NCBI GenBank assembly: GCA_015501605.1 | Contig: JADNRZ010000019.1 | Span: forward strand, 434,001-498,000 | From: Panaeolus papilionaceus | Taxonomy: Eukaryota; Basidiomycota; Agaricomycetes; Agaricales | Direction of reading: 5' to 3' | DNA: 64,000 bases | In this document: piece after piece, positions 52,333 to 63,322 of the stretch | Layout of the letters: each line of letters begins with the position of its first letter | How positions within the stretch are numbered: the first letter of the stretch is position 1 | Notes under the pieces: model-generated | Database searches by the model: none | Seen by the model: the letters and a program-made list of their open reading frames with translations, nothing else | What the model was told of the DNA's origin: nothing | Made by a program: the position numbers and the translations under genes

Positions 52333-54633
52333 TCACTTCCCTTCACTGCCTCCTCGTTCCCCACTACCCCCAGTCCCACCACTAACACCCGTATTTCCCG
52401 TCGAGCTCCTCGAAATGCTGCTCGGCGGACTAGGAGGAGCAGTCCCCGCTCCCTGCCCAGCACTCGCATTATTCCCCGGCCCCTCTTCATCCTCATACCG
52501 TCCCTTCAACCCTCCCCCATTCCCCATCCTCGGACTCTGATGAGGCGTCCTCCTCTCCCCAGGCTGCGGTCCTCCATGTCCAGGGTACCCATAAAACGAC
52601 CCCGGCGGTGGCCCAGGATGATAGCCATTCCCATGATGGCTCGGGGAACCACTCGACGGTGCAGGGTACTCTCCAGGACCCATCACGCCAGGCCCTGATG
52701 GCCCGCCAAGAGGCGCCATGCTTGCGTGATGGTACGCATAGGGGCTGGAGGATATAGGCGGGAGCGCTGGTGAGCCACCAGGGGCGTTGGGGGACGCCGA
52801 TCCTGGGATTCCTGCGGAGCTAGCAGACGAGAGCGTCGCTGACGAAGGTGGAGTTCTTCCTCGAAGAGACGCCCCGGAAAGTGGTCCTCGTTTGTGAGGG
52901 AACTGGTCAGGCCTCGGCCTCGAGTGTGTCCTCTCGAACAATCCGCACTTGTTACACAACTAACAACGAACCATTCAGCCTCAACAATTTCGTCAAAAAA
53001 AATAAAGATTACGCACCACTTTACCGGGACTCAAATTACTCCTTCTCCACGTACTCGTATCCGTAGTACAGCAATTAAAGCATCTCCTCCTAATCCCATC
53101 CGTCAACTTGGTCGCCGCATCATCAGTGTGCACGATTGTAACGGGGGGCTGGCCAGGCATATGGCCATGCGAATGATGAGGTCCACCATGCGAGTGATGC
53201 GAGTGCGGGTGCGCATGTGGGTGGTGATGCCCGGGCGGGGGCGGGTACGCTCCCCTCCCATACGCATCCCTCCCACTCGTCAACGGCGGGGGTGGGGGTG
53301 GTGGCATATGATGCGGATGGTGCGAATGGTGAGGATGCGACATCACAGGTACTCCAAACGGCGAGCCCGGTGGTGGGGGTCCCGAGAGATAAGGGTGGTG
53401 ATGCGGGTGATGAACAGGCGGGTAGCTCTGTGGTGGTGGTGGGACTCCTGCGTGTGGTGGAGGAGGTGGGTAGTGTTCGTGATACCTCGCGTCAAAGGGA
53501 TGATGATGATGCGCGATGGCACTACCTACACCTGGAGGTGGTCCTGCTGGGTGATGGGGGTGTGAATGAGGGTGATGGGAGTGCGGCAGCGGGGGGCCAG
53601 GGGGAGGGGGTGGTGTGTATATATACGGGGACGGGGATGTCGAATGGCCAGCACCATGGTGGCCGTGCCCTCCGTGACCATGTCCGTGGCCGTGTCCTCC
53701 GTGGCCGTGTCCTGCATGGTATCCCCCATGCACATGCTGATCATGATGCGGCCCCCCTCCCGGAACAGGCGGTCCACTACTCAATGCCCCCCCATCTCCC
53801 CTCGGACTCGGGCTACCTCCCGCGCTATTGCTGCCACTCCCAGCAACACTGCTACTATTATTACCACCTCCTCCACTCCCGTTCTCCCCTCCTGCACCAC
53901 CACCACTACTTCCGGTTTCACCATCCACTCCACCACCATTGTAGTGCGGATGTTGTGACGAACCACCACGCTGACTCTGGCTCTGACTCTGACTCTGCGG
54001 ATTCGCGTTCTGATGGTGATGACTAGAGTTGGAAGAATGACGATGTCCGTGGCCATGACCCCCGGGTCCATCGTACGATAAATGTCTCGTCGGATCCGCT
54101 TGTCCTGGACCTTGCGATCCGGATCCCGATCCACCTCCTAGCGGCGGCGTCCTGCGCATCGTAGCGGGTGTAGAATTGCTTGATCTATCCACAGAATGAA
54201 CAGAAGGAGACGCAGAACCATCCTCGTGGCGCCTGTTAGCACCCATATGACTTCTATTGGTCAAATACGTGGCGTGGTCATCGAAATAATTAGATTGTTG
54301 TTGTTGTTGAAGCCCAGCCAAAGAGAAGAGGGAAGTAGCAGGGGGAAAATAAGAAGTAGATTGCGTATATGAAGGTAATGGTCGGGGCGAAGCCGAAGAA
54401 AGGGGAGGTGTAGGGTACGACGTCAACCCATTGACAATCGCAGAGCGAGATGATGACGTCCCAGTGGCGAAGAAAGACGCGGAGGACGACAGTCCACGTT
54501 TAGTGTTGCGTAAAGGCGCACCATAAGTCGATAACAAGGGGGAATTAAGGCGAGGCGTCATTGTCGTTCCGTGCGCATCCCGAAATTCGACGTAAAAATC
54601 GTCGTCGATGCGTCGAGTTAAATCAGCGTCCAT
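52333..54633 (-). CDS. GATA-type zinc-finger transcription factor with His/Gly/Pro-rich body
   Basis: Two exons, 54633-53017 and 52959-52333, are joined by a 57-nt intron; about 747 aa. One finger (about 515-560) reads CFNC, then CTTDTSTWRRSNLSPGKVL, then CNKCGLFERTH with PRP. This is C-X2-C-X19-C-X2-C, with a loop longer than the usual 17-18 residues and a fifth Cys directly after the second. The intron falls inside the loop. The long N-terminal part is low complexity (His-, Gly-, Pro- and Gln-rich tracts) and probably a regulatory or condensate-forming region. The C-terminal tail is Pro/Ser/Gly-rich. An in-frame TAA three codons before the ATG fixes the start. It is nuclear by family, and its targets are unknown. 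It is not a paralogue of the Urbs1-type gene beyond the finger. Confidence 0.85.
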
Positions 54634-55534
54634 AGTCGTTTAGTCGCAGTGCACAATCGTTGTCGAATTGTTGTGATATTGCAGTGTAAAGAGCCCACAA
54701 TCGTCGCAAGTCGAAATGCAGGGTCGTCCCAAAAACGTCAACGCCAAGTCGTGGTCAAAGTCAACCCAACAAGGTGTAACCCAAGAGAAAAACGCGTCGC
54801 ACAAACACCGTCACAGATGAACGTATGAATGACAGTAAGAGGAGGACCAAGGTAGAAAGAGAGAAAAACCGCAAATGCAAGTGGAAACAGGAAAACCCGC
54901 AACCGCAACCGCAAGTAGCAAAAGTAAAGTAAAAAAGTAGAAATCAAAAAAGCACAGGAAATCAAAACGCAGAGCAAGGATATCACCACCACCAAATCAA
55001 TACAAGCGAAATCAAAACGAGGAAATCAACACCGCAAAAAGAATGGGAAATCAAAATCAATCCCAACCAAGGCAACACGCACAACGAGGCGTTACAACAA
55101 ATCGCGGAACACGGTCACACAACACCGACAAGTGCACGAAGAATACGAAACCAAAATTCAAAAAAAAATAAAAGAAAGAAACGGCGAGAAGGAAAACAAA
55201 CACCCAATCCAACCCAACAACACCGCGCCGAAGTAATCCAATCCAAATCCAAAAAAGATGTCACCGACAATTCAGCGGGGATTCATCAAGTGTGCCAGTG
55301 GTGAGTTAGTTAGTTGACGCGAGTAGTACGATCCGGGGTATTGAATCCGATTGAAATGAATACAAAGGGGGGAGTGACGTCGAGTGACGAGGAGCACGAA
55401 GTGAGCAAGCGGGCAATGCAGCAGCGTGCAGCGTGCGTGTCGTTGGATACGTTGAGGAATAGTGCGTTTTGGCGTTGAGCAGACGAGGAGCAACGTGTAC
55501 AAGCCAATGAAAAACAAAAATATCAAACGAAACG
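54634..55534. other. Upstream region of the second GATA gene
   Basis: About 0.9 kb of plus-strand A-rich sequence. It should hold the promoter and 5' UTR of the minus-strand GATA gene. No coding exon is supported. Confidence 0.45.
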
Positions 55535-55840
55535 TCAGACGATGATCACACCCAAAAAGCAAAGAGAGGGAAACACGAACGGTGACGAAGCCGACATTCC
55601 CAACGGATGATTCAAGTGCGGTAGTGGTTGATGTTGATAATGATGATGATGTTGTCCCGAAGAGGAGGAATGTTGATGATGTTGATGCTGCTGATGATGA
55701 TGTTGATGATGATGATGCTGAGGGTGCGACTGATGGGTATGGTTACTGCTGCTGCTATTCGTATTGCTGCTGGTGGTACTATTATGGTGGTGCGACGCCG
55801 TTGGTCGATGTGGCATCGAAGAAGAACCAGAAGTCGTGTT
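55535..55840 (-). CDS. His/Gln/Ser-rich terminal exon of a tentative gene
   Basis: An open exon follows a good acceptor (TTGATATTAG) and begins NTTSGSSSMPHRP. It runs through His/Gln repeats and ends LGVIIV-stop, 102 codons including the stop. Its phase 0 start fits the phase 0 end of the exon at 59113-58378, but joining them needs a 2.5-kb intron. It could instead belong to a small separate gene. Low-complexity poly-His/Gln is common in fungal transcription regulators, and no domain is visible. Confidence 0.35.
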   Translation of the reverse strand, partial: NTTSGSSSMPHRPTASHHHNSTTSSNTNSSSSNHTHQSHPQHHHHQHHHQQHQHHQHSSSSGQHHHHYQHQPLPHLNHPLGMSASSPFVFPSLCFLGVIIV

Positions 55841-58377
55841 CTAATATCAACCCAAATCAAAAATGAGGTAAGTCAATCAAATCAACAACCACGCGGAAGG
55901 GATAAAAAAGAACAAAAAGGGGGGTTGGTGGGTTGTCGAAATTAAGAGAATAGTGAAATAAAGTTCAAACGTATACACACACACACCCGTCATCTGATGA
56001 ATCATCAGATGAACAGATGGAGATCAAAGGCTGAAAAAAGGAGGAAGGGGGGCAGGGTAGATGACACCACAGATACAGATGGGGTCAAACGGCTCAATTG
56101 AGTAGAAATAGGTTTAAAAAAAGAAATTGATGCGATGATGGGACTGGAACGCAGAACAGCCCCATCATCGTAGATGCAAAGAGAATAGAAGTTCAATAAA
56201 GACGAAAAAGCTATAGCGGCATAGAAAATCCGCCTGATGATGTAAAACGAACACTCCGAAATGCGCAGTTCAATTTAATGAAGAAAAGGAATGGCAAAAG
56301 AAGGGAGGGTGGGGTGCAAAGACGTCAAAAGGAGGGGATTAAATCGGACACCGTGCACGCCGGTGCAGACAGCCAAGAAGAATAGCATGGGATTCAATGC
56401 GGCGGCGAAGCACGACGAAAAAGACCAAAAAGCAACAGAAAAAAAGCAAAAATAGAGGAATTTAAATTCGGAGAAAACCAACTGGCCGGGCATGCGAGAA
56501 TACCTCACTTCAGCCTCTGCCAACAATATACCGGTGAAAGCGCCCCTAGCCAACAATACACCGGACAAGTGATTCACCCAGCGAAAATACCGGGCTCATC
56601 ACCACAAGGGATGATATCAACCCACGAGGCTATCAGCCAACGAAACGATAGCCGCGTCGTAAAATAGAAAAAGACCAAGAAAAAGAATAAAAATAACACC
56701 CAAAAATAACCAAAAGAGCAAAGGCTCGGTAAAAACCTATCCGTCCCCATCCCGATATCTCTGCGCACTACATCTGACATCCCATCCCATCCAACGTACT
56801 GCCACATCTGGGTATGTCGCAAGGACCCAAATCCCACAAATGGATATCCAAGAACACCCAACCTCAGATCCGAATCACCTCATCGCAGAGCGCATGAACG
56901 CAACCCCGCAATCACCAGATCCACACCCGCGTGGATATGGCTGCAATTCAATGCAGCGCAATGACCACAAAGCTATGCTTGCAGTGACATGAGATGGGTA
57001 TCATCCCCTGGGCCCTGTGGTGAATGAATTCCAGGGACCAGAGACAGTGACCGACCGACCGGTAGCCATAATCCAGGTCATAGAATGAGATGAATGAATG
57101 AATGAATGAATTCAAGGGACCACCCCGACGGAACATTCATTCACCCCATCCGAGCCACCTAACCCAAACCATCCAGGTATCCACCCAATCCATCCAAATC
57201 AAAAAAACAATCAAAGAATCACGAATCAAATCAAAAAAGAACCCCATCTCAACCAAGGATGCCAAATCAAGAAACTCATTCTATAAATATCCTGTCCTCC
57301 ACGCATCACACCACCCATTCAGCCATCACATCACATTGCATTCGCCCATCCATTGATTCCATCACGAGCCCCACCCATTCAGCCATTCAGCCCCTATCCG
57401 ATAAGCATCAAATCCCATGATGACATCCATTCAAGGGTGGATCAATAGACGCAGCAGCGCAGCCTATTCTATCCCAGTACCCATCCATGTACCACCGTGA
57501 TACCAGGACGAAGAAGCATAGGAAAAAGTAGAATAGATAGGACAAGGATAGAACGAGCCAGAATAACCACTGGATAGCCCCCAACACGATAAAGAAAAAC
57601 GTGAAGCAAAGCAAAGCAAAGTATAACTGCGCATCCCATCCCATCACACCATCACCCCCTCGCATCGCATCGCCAATCCTCCGATATCGGAAAATAAAAA
57701 TGAAATGAAGCGGTTGAATGAAATCAGGAGACGCGTGAATCAGGCGAATGAATAGCGCGGAGTGAATGAATAGAATAGCACCAAAACCAATGAAAAGAAT
57801 AGAATAGAACAGAATAGAAATGAGGGGAAAGAAGAAAAAATAGAAGAAACGTGCGTGCATTCCTGGTTTGAGCACGAGAGTCCAACACACAGAAATAACC
57901 CAAACCACCGGCGTACAAGGAGAGAAAAACGTCTCCCTCGTGATATAGGCGGGTTTTATAAGGATGCGAGAATAAAGCCAGAAGAAAAACAATGCAAGGA
58001 AAGGAAGGACCAGGTCGGCTTCCACGTAAACCAAAGCCAAAAGAGTGAAGAGAAAAAAAGACAGACACAAGGAAAAATCAAGGAAGCGAATAACAGTCAA
58101 AACCAAATCAAATCAAAAACCCCAAACTCAAAATTCAAAAAACGTCAAGCAAGAAGAACATCAAACGAAACGAACATCATCATCATCAACGTCAATCACC
58201 AACGGATCAACACTCCAAAGACACGTCGCGTCGCGTCGCGTCGCCAATCATCATCACGAATGAATAAGTAAATCATACGCGACTTCATGACGTCGCGTCA
58301 CCAAAAAGCAACTGAACCCAAACCAAAAAAAAGCCCCCAAAAAATCGAACCCAAAAAAAGAAAAGAAAACAACCCAC
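55841..58377. other. Purine-rich intervening region, possible giant intron
   Basis: Strong A/G bias on the plus strand makes long minus frames of apparently membrane-like (Phe/Leu/Ser) composition, which are artefacts of pyrimidine runs. It holds the microsatellites (TGAA)5 at 57091-57110 and (CGTCG)4 at 58224-58243. No coding exon is recognised. Confidence 0.4.
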
Positions 58378-60667
58378 CTCTCCCTCACCCCTCAACGCAG
58401 GATCAATCAACTCCAAATCCAAATTCCCATTCCCCATCCCACTCCCACTCTCACTCTTCACCCCATTCACCTTCCCACCCGTCTTCCCCGCCGCCCCCTT
58501 TGCCGTCGTCGTCGTCTTCGCCACCATGGAGCCCTTCGTCATCGTCCCTATACCCAGACCCTCCCTCAATCCCTCCTCGTCCCCTCCCAAACTCGGATCC
58601 TTCGCACTCAAAAACTCCCTCTCAAAGTCGCTCTCCACAGCAATAGCCGCAGCAGCTGGCGAGGCAGAGGACGGTGCAGCCGTCGTTCCTAGTGCGACGC
58701 GTTTGGGGGCGGCGGTGTTACTCTCCCCAGGCGACGAATCAGACCGAACGCGTTTCGTCCCGGTCGTGGGTGATGAAGACGGCGTTTTCAGAGACGTCGT
58801 AGTGGCCGTCGTAGTTGTAGCCGTTGGGACTGCTGCCGTGGTGGTCGGGGTAGGACTCGTGGTTGGAGGGGCTGGAGTAGGACTAACAGGCTTTGCGGCA
58901 CTAGTCGGAGGTGTAGGGCTGGATTTAGCGATGACGGGACTTTTGGTGTCTTTTTCCTTCTCCGATTCCTTTGTGACCGGAGGAGAGGAAATTGCTTCCT
59001 TTACGGGTGGAGGAGACGAAACTGCTTCCTTGGCGATTGAAGGAGATGCAGCTTCCTTTGGTGCTGTTGTTGATGGAGGAGAAGTAGGTTGAGTTACGAC
59101 TCCTGCTGAGGCGCTATTGATAAAAGAGACGTTAGTAAGAGTTTGGATAGGACGATATGAGAGAATGGAAGAGCATGGTAAAAGATGAAAAAGTGGCAAG
59201 GGAGTTAAAAAACGCGAAAATGAGAAAACGAGAAATAAACAGAAAAAGTTGGAAAAAGACAATATCCGACACGAATACCCCAAAAAATATCAAAGAAGCA
59301 AATTAAAATTAAAAAAACCCCTCGTCAACCCAGAACCCCGCCCATATCCACAGCAGGCGCACCCAACCAAAAATCAGAAAAAAAGCTCCATCACCCCAAC
59401 CGACCCCGCACTTCGCCACATCAGCAGCATCACCGACACCCATCACCAATCACCAGCATCAACACATCAACCAAGCCTTGTTCTCATTTGCTTTTGACCT
59501 AGTTCCGTCACATCTCCGTGATGCGATGCGACGATTTGCATCCGCTGTATCTGAGCCAAAACTCGACTCAACTTGACGCGTAGCGTACGTGTCGGGATTC
59601 CGAGATTTTCTTGTAAAAAAAGAGAGGTGATAAAAGGGAAATGAAAGTAGAGTGAAAAGTGAATTATAAAAAGAATTAGAGAGAGAGAGAAAGGAAATTT
59701 AGGTGAGGTGCAAAAAAAAACCGTGAACTGCGTGCAGTGCACTGCGCCCATCTATCCCATCCCAACCTCAGGAAAATCAATATCACCCCCAACCCCGACT
59801 AAAATATGATCCACCATCGTCAAGCACCTATCCTTCCTTATTGAAAATACCATATCTTCTCTCCATACCGCCAAACACCCAAAAAAAAAGGAGACAAGTC
59901 ATGAAAAAACACGAAAAAGAGTGAAAGAAACAAGAAGTTGAAAAAAAAAGCAAGAGACAGACCGAGAGAGAACAGAACCCAGCCTGACGAGTCGTGTCCA
60001 ACGACAACACGAGAGTTAAGATATGAAGACAAAGGATAAGAGCAAGGAACAAAACGATAGCAAGACGAGGAAGAGGGAAAAAGTCAAAGTCAAAGGCAAA
60101 GGTCAAAGGCAAAGTACAACCAGCGCCGCGGCGGCGTAACGTGTACGCAGCACCGTATAAAAATGACTCGACAACGAACTCAATGGCAACAACCAAATCG
60201 CACTAGTAATACCAACAGTAAACAGAGTTTTGACCCTGACGTACACGTAGCAGTGCTCAGGGTGGTGAACGAGGAGAGTTGGTCGTCGTCGTCTCGTGTA
60301 GTGCAGACGATGGCGGAGGTGTGGTGACAAACGAGGAACAAAGGAAAGACAGAGAAGGTAAGGGAGAGCAGGAGGTAGGGTAAGGCAAGCTAAGGCAAGG
60401 GGGCGCAAAACCCAAGGATCAAAAAATGCCCCCTTGACCTGCGATGCGATCAGCCCCATCACTGCCTCGCATCAACGGGTTGTGGATATTAAATCAAGTC
60501 AAGCAAAGGTTGAGATAATGAAAAAATAATAGAAAGAAATGAGGTAGAAGAGGGTTTGTAGAGAAAGAAATGAGAGAAAGAGGTGAAAAAACGACAGAAG
60601 AAAGAAAGAAAACAGAAAAAGAAGAAAAAAATTGCAACACATACTCTTCTGCTTTCGTCTGCGCCAT
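58378..60667 (-). CDS. Tentative low-complexity protein, multi-exon
   Basis: The phase-consistent model has exons 60667-60645 (ATG, GTATGT donor), 59609-59499 and 59113-58378 (branch-like CTTACTAAC and ATCAATAG acceptor), perhaps continuing to 55840-55535. The main exon is Ser/Thr/Pro/Ala-rich with imperfect repeats around KEAxSSPP. It contains a basic KRVRSDSSPGES segment that could act as a nuclear localisation signal, and ends LDLELIDPALRGEGE. Exon 2 is open in two frames. The alternative reads TLRVKLSRVLAQIQRMQIV and looks more protein-like, but its phases do not fit the neighbouring exons. Introns of 1.0 kb or more match the nearby GATA genes. I do not recognise the family. Confidence 0.35.
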
Positions 60668-62996
60668 TCTTTCTTTCTTTCTGATTACCTAGTTTTCAAC
60701 CAAGGCTCTCCAGGGTGCGTCAAGGACAAGCGCAAGGTAAGTCAAGTAACAAGTAATGTGAGTGGCTGAGTAGTCAGTGTCGAGTAAACACAGGAGCAAT
60801 ACAAGGAAAGGAAAGAAGCAAGAAGGAAGGAACGCAGGGAACTCGAGCTGAACCTGGGAGGGTGAACGGGTTAGGTAAGCAAGCGGGGAAAACAAACTTG
60901 GGGGGGTGCACACAATTCTCCTGGGTCAGGTTGTGACGCGACCAGCACAAACACCCTTGAAGGGAGAATCCACCTTAAAGCGGCAACACTCTATCCGGTC
61001 ACCGCGCACTCGTTTCAACATTCACCAAAGTTTCGTTTTATGCGGCCCTTGAAACATGTCCGATGTGTACCGTGATAGGAATAAATTAACTAACTAAAAG
61101 TATTTCTAATATTCTCTGTATCCTCTGCACCCCATACCGCCCCTTCCTCGTCTCCTCACCCTCCCCACCGACCACCAAAATCCAAGGCTATGTCTCTATC
61201 AACCTCCAAGTCGAGTATGTGTAAAGAGCAGACCCAAGAAAGCACGACAGCGTCAGAAAAAGCGCGCAATCACTGATCTGTTGCACAAATTGTTTGTATC
61301 ACTGATAGAATCAAAACGAGGCGGTGTCAGGCCAGTCCAATCAAGGTCGTTTCGCGGCGCATAGCATTGCATCGTGCGTGCCATGGGAGTTTGGTTGACA
61401 TGATGCCGGTGTTGGGTTTTTGAATTGAATTGAATTGAATGGATTTGATTGCGCTTGCAATGGTAATGGTGATTGGTACTTACTTACACGGGTATTCTCT
61501 CAGATTCTCTCTCACATACACTCGCTAACATCAAGTTAGAGTTAACCGGTCCACTTTGCGTGTGCGTTGAATGCACTCAGCTGTGGGATCAGGCACGACT
61601 CGTACTCGGACTCGCGATTCAAAGTTCCATATATATTCTCACTACGAGTTGTGCTGTGCTTATCTTAGGATAGTGCAGGGTGCATTTCTGTGCACTTCCT
61701 TTCCTGTATCCAATGAAGAGCGATAAGGACAAGTATAGACACAGGCGTTTCCTCACCCCCGCCCCACTCCCCATCTTCGCTCATTCATCCATTCATGAAT
61801 TAATTAAACCCTCTCCACCATTTCATATCGCCTCCCCATGCTAACTTATCTTAACCCAATCCATCGCGCCCACTGAACTTATGCCCTCCTCGCCTCCGCC
61901 AAGTCCGCCCTCACCGCGCTTACACATACCAGCTTACCCCATTGTCCCCCCTATCAGCTCCAATCAAGGGTGGCATCTGTTGGCATCATCGGATCTTGGC
62001 GTATTCTCGGCTTCACTTGCCCAATTCAGCGTCTTCAGCCAGCCCAGCCAAGACTGTAGGTTATAATTATGTGCTTTGGATATTTGCCAATGTGATATGT
62101 GTATGTACACCCCAAACTGCGCAGAGCACGAGCCACATAAAATTAATCTTCCTCAATGAAAGGAGAGATCTTGATCAATGCGATGAATCTGATGAATAAG
62201 TAAGTACCTTAGTAAGTGATGCGTTGTCATGATCAATGATGGAATCATGATGGCGTGATTGGGGTGTTGATGGGCAGCATCCGTCGTGTTTGTCATCCCA
62301 CGTTCAATTCGAGTTTAGCTTATCTTAACATGCTCACCGCGAAGCCCACAACTCCGATGAGCCCAGTATATGAGCTGTTTGAAGTAATTTGGGAACAGAC
62401 ATAATAAGTAAACACACTTTGTGTGCCGCTGTGCGATGATCACTGAATCCTTCGATGCCTCACATTATATGTAAGTATGTACTTTCCTCCAGGCTCAGGA
62501 TGCAGAAGTCTACCGCATGATATAAACTAACGCCAATGGGGGCCCTTATTACAATATGCTAAGTATTTAATCACAATAACAATGCTCAAACGGTTTTCGG
62601 TTATTAACCAAAGAATCACGAATCAAAAGTCGGTCGAACTTCGAAAGGTTGACGTCGCGGGTATGAATGGGTATATTATTGGAACAGAATGAAGTACGCA
62701 ATGCCCTGGCAGTAGTGTGCTATGTATCAATATCATATGATGCGTGGGCCGATGTCGTTTGTTTCGAATATCATCCATAGGCTTCACTAACTTTGATAAA
62801 GACAGCACCGTACACCTCGCTATCATGTGTGGCCTTGCACTTTCATCTCTGAAATGGCTCTATGTGACCGATTTGTAGGTGCAAAAAGGCGATGTACGGT
62901 GGCTTAAATTTAATTTACTTCGGACTAGTTAACATTCTTTAATGTTCCTCCCTGTAGTCAGCTCGTGGCGTCAGGTTTTACCCTTATCCGCCTTCC
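60668..62996. other. Intergenic region, no recognised gene
   Basis: About 2.3 kb with short frames only. It includes a (TGAAT)4 microsatellite at 61421-61440. The left part should contain the promoter of the tentative minus-strand gene. Confidence 0.45.
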
Positions 62997-63269
62997 TCAA
63001 CCCCCAGAGACTGGACATATAACCGCAACCTCCTCTCCACCCTTCAAAACCACCTTATCCTCCTCACCCTCTTCGACCATCTCCAAATCAACACTCCACT
63101 TGACATCCTGCAACACCTCCTTCAAACCCGGGTGTCGATCAACGAGAAGCGCGGGAAGCAACGACAGATTTAATCCTGACACTGGGATGCGTATAATTTC
63201 TGACGAGAGGTTCGTCACTGTTGATGAGGCAGCGAAATACAGAACTGTGATGGCAGTGGTCGTTGACAT
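62997..63269 (-). CDS. cnxG: Molybdopterin synthase sulfur carrier subunit (MoaD/MOCS2A/CnxG)
   Basis: Single exon, 90 aa, the usual size for the family. It has a ubiquitin-like start (TVLYFAASS), a middle helix (LLPALLVDRHPGLKEVL), and the diagnostic C-terminus LKGGEEVAVICPVSGG. The terminal Gly-Gly is adenylated and thiocarboxylated by the MoeB/Uba4-type enzyme. The protein then donates sulfur to precursor Z together with the MoaE-type large subunit during molybdenum cofactor synthesis in the cytosol. The start is ATG 63269, the same position as in the pseudogene at 16772-17034; an in-frame TTG lies 15 nt upstream. No intron is seen. It lies only about 50 bp from a transposable element. Confidence 0.88.
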   Translation of the reverse strand: MSTTTAITVLYFAASSTVTNLSSEIIRIPVSGLNLSLLPALLVDRHPGLKEVLQDVKWSVDLEMVEEGEEDKVVLKGGEEVAVICPVSGG

Positions 63270-63322
63270 GATGGTTGGAGACAAAGCAGCGTGGGAGGAA
63301 TAAGATTAGCCGATGGTGATTA

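Noticed and set aside
53217..54026. 269-codon plus frame
   Set aside because: It is antisense to the His/Gly/Pro-rich exon of the second GATA factor, and repetitive codons keep the opposite strand open.
57408..58106. 232-codon minus frame that looks like a membrane protein
   Set aside because: Phe/Leu/Ser runs come from pyrimidine-rich non-coding DNA. There is no family motif, and the same artefact appears in several neighbouring frames.
62965..63303. 112-codon plus frame
   Set aside because: Antisense of the molybdopterin synthase sulfur carrier. The minus frame has the diagnostic Gly-Gly C-terminus.
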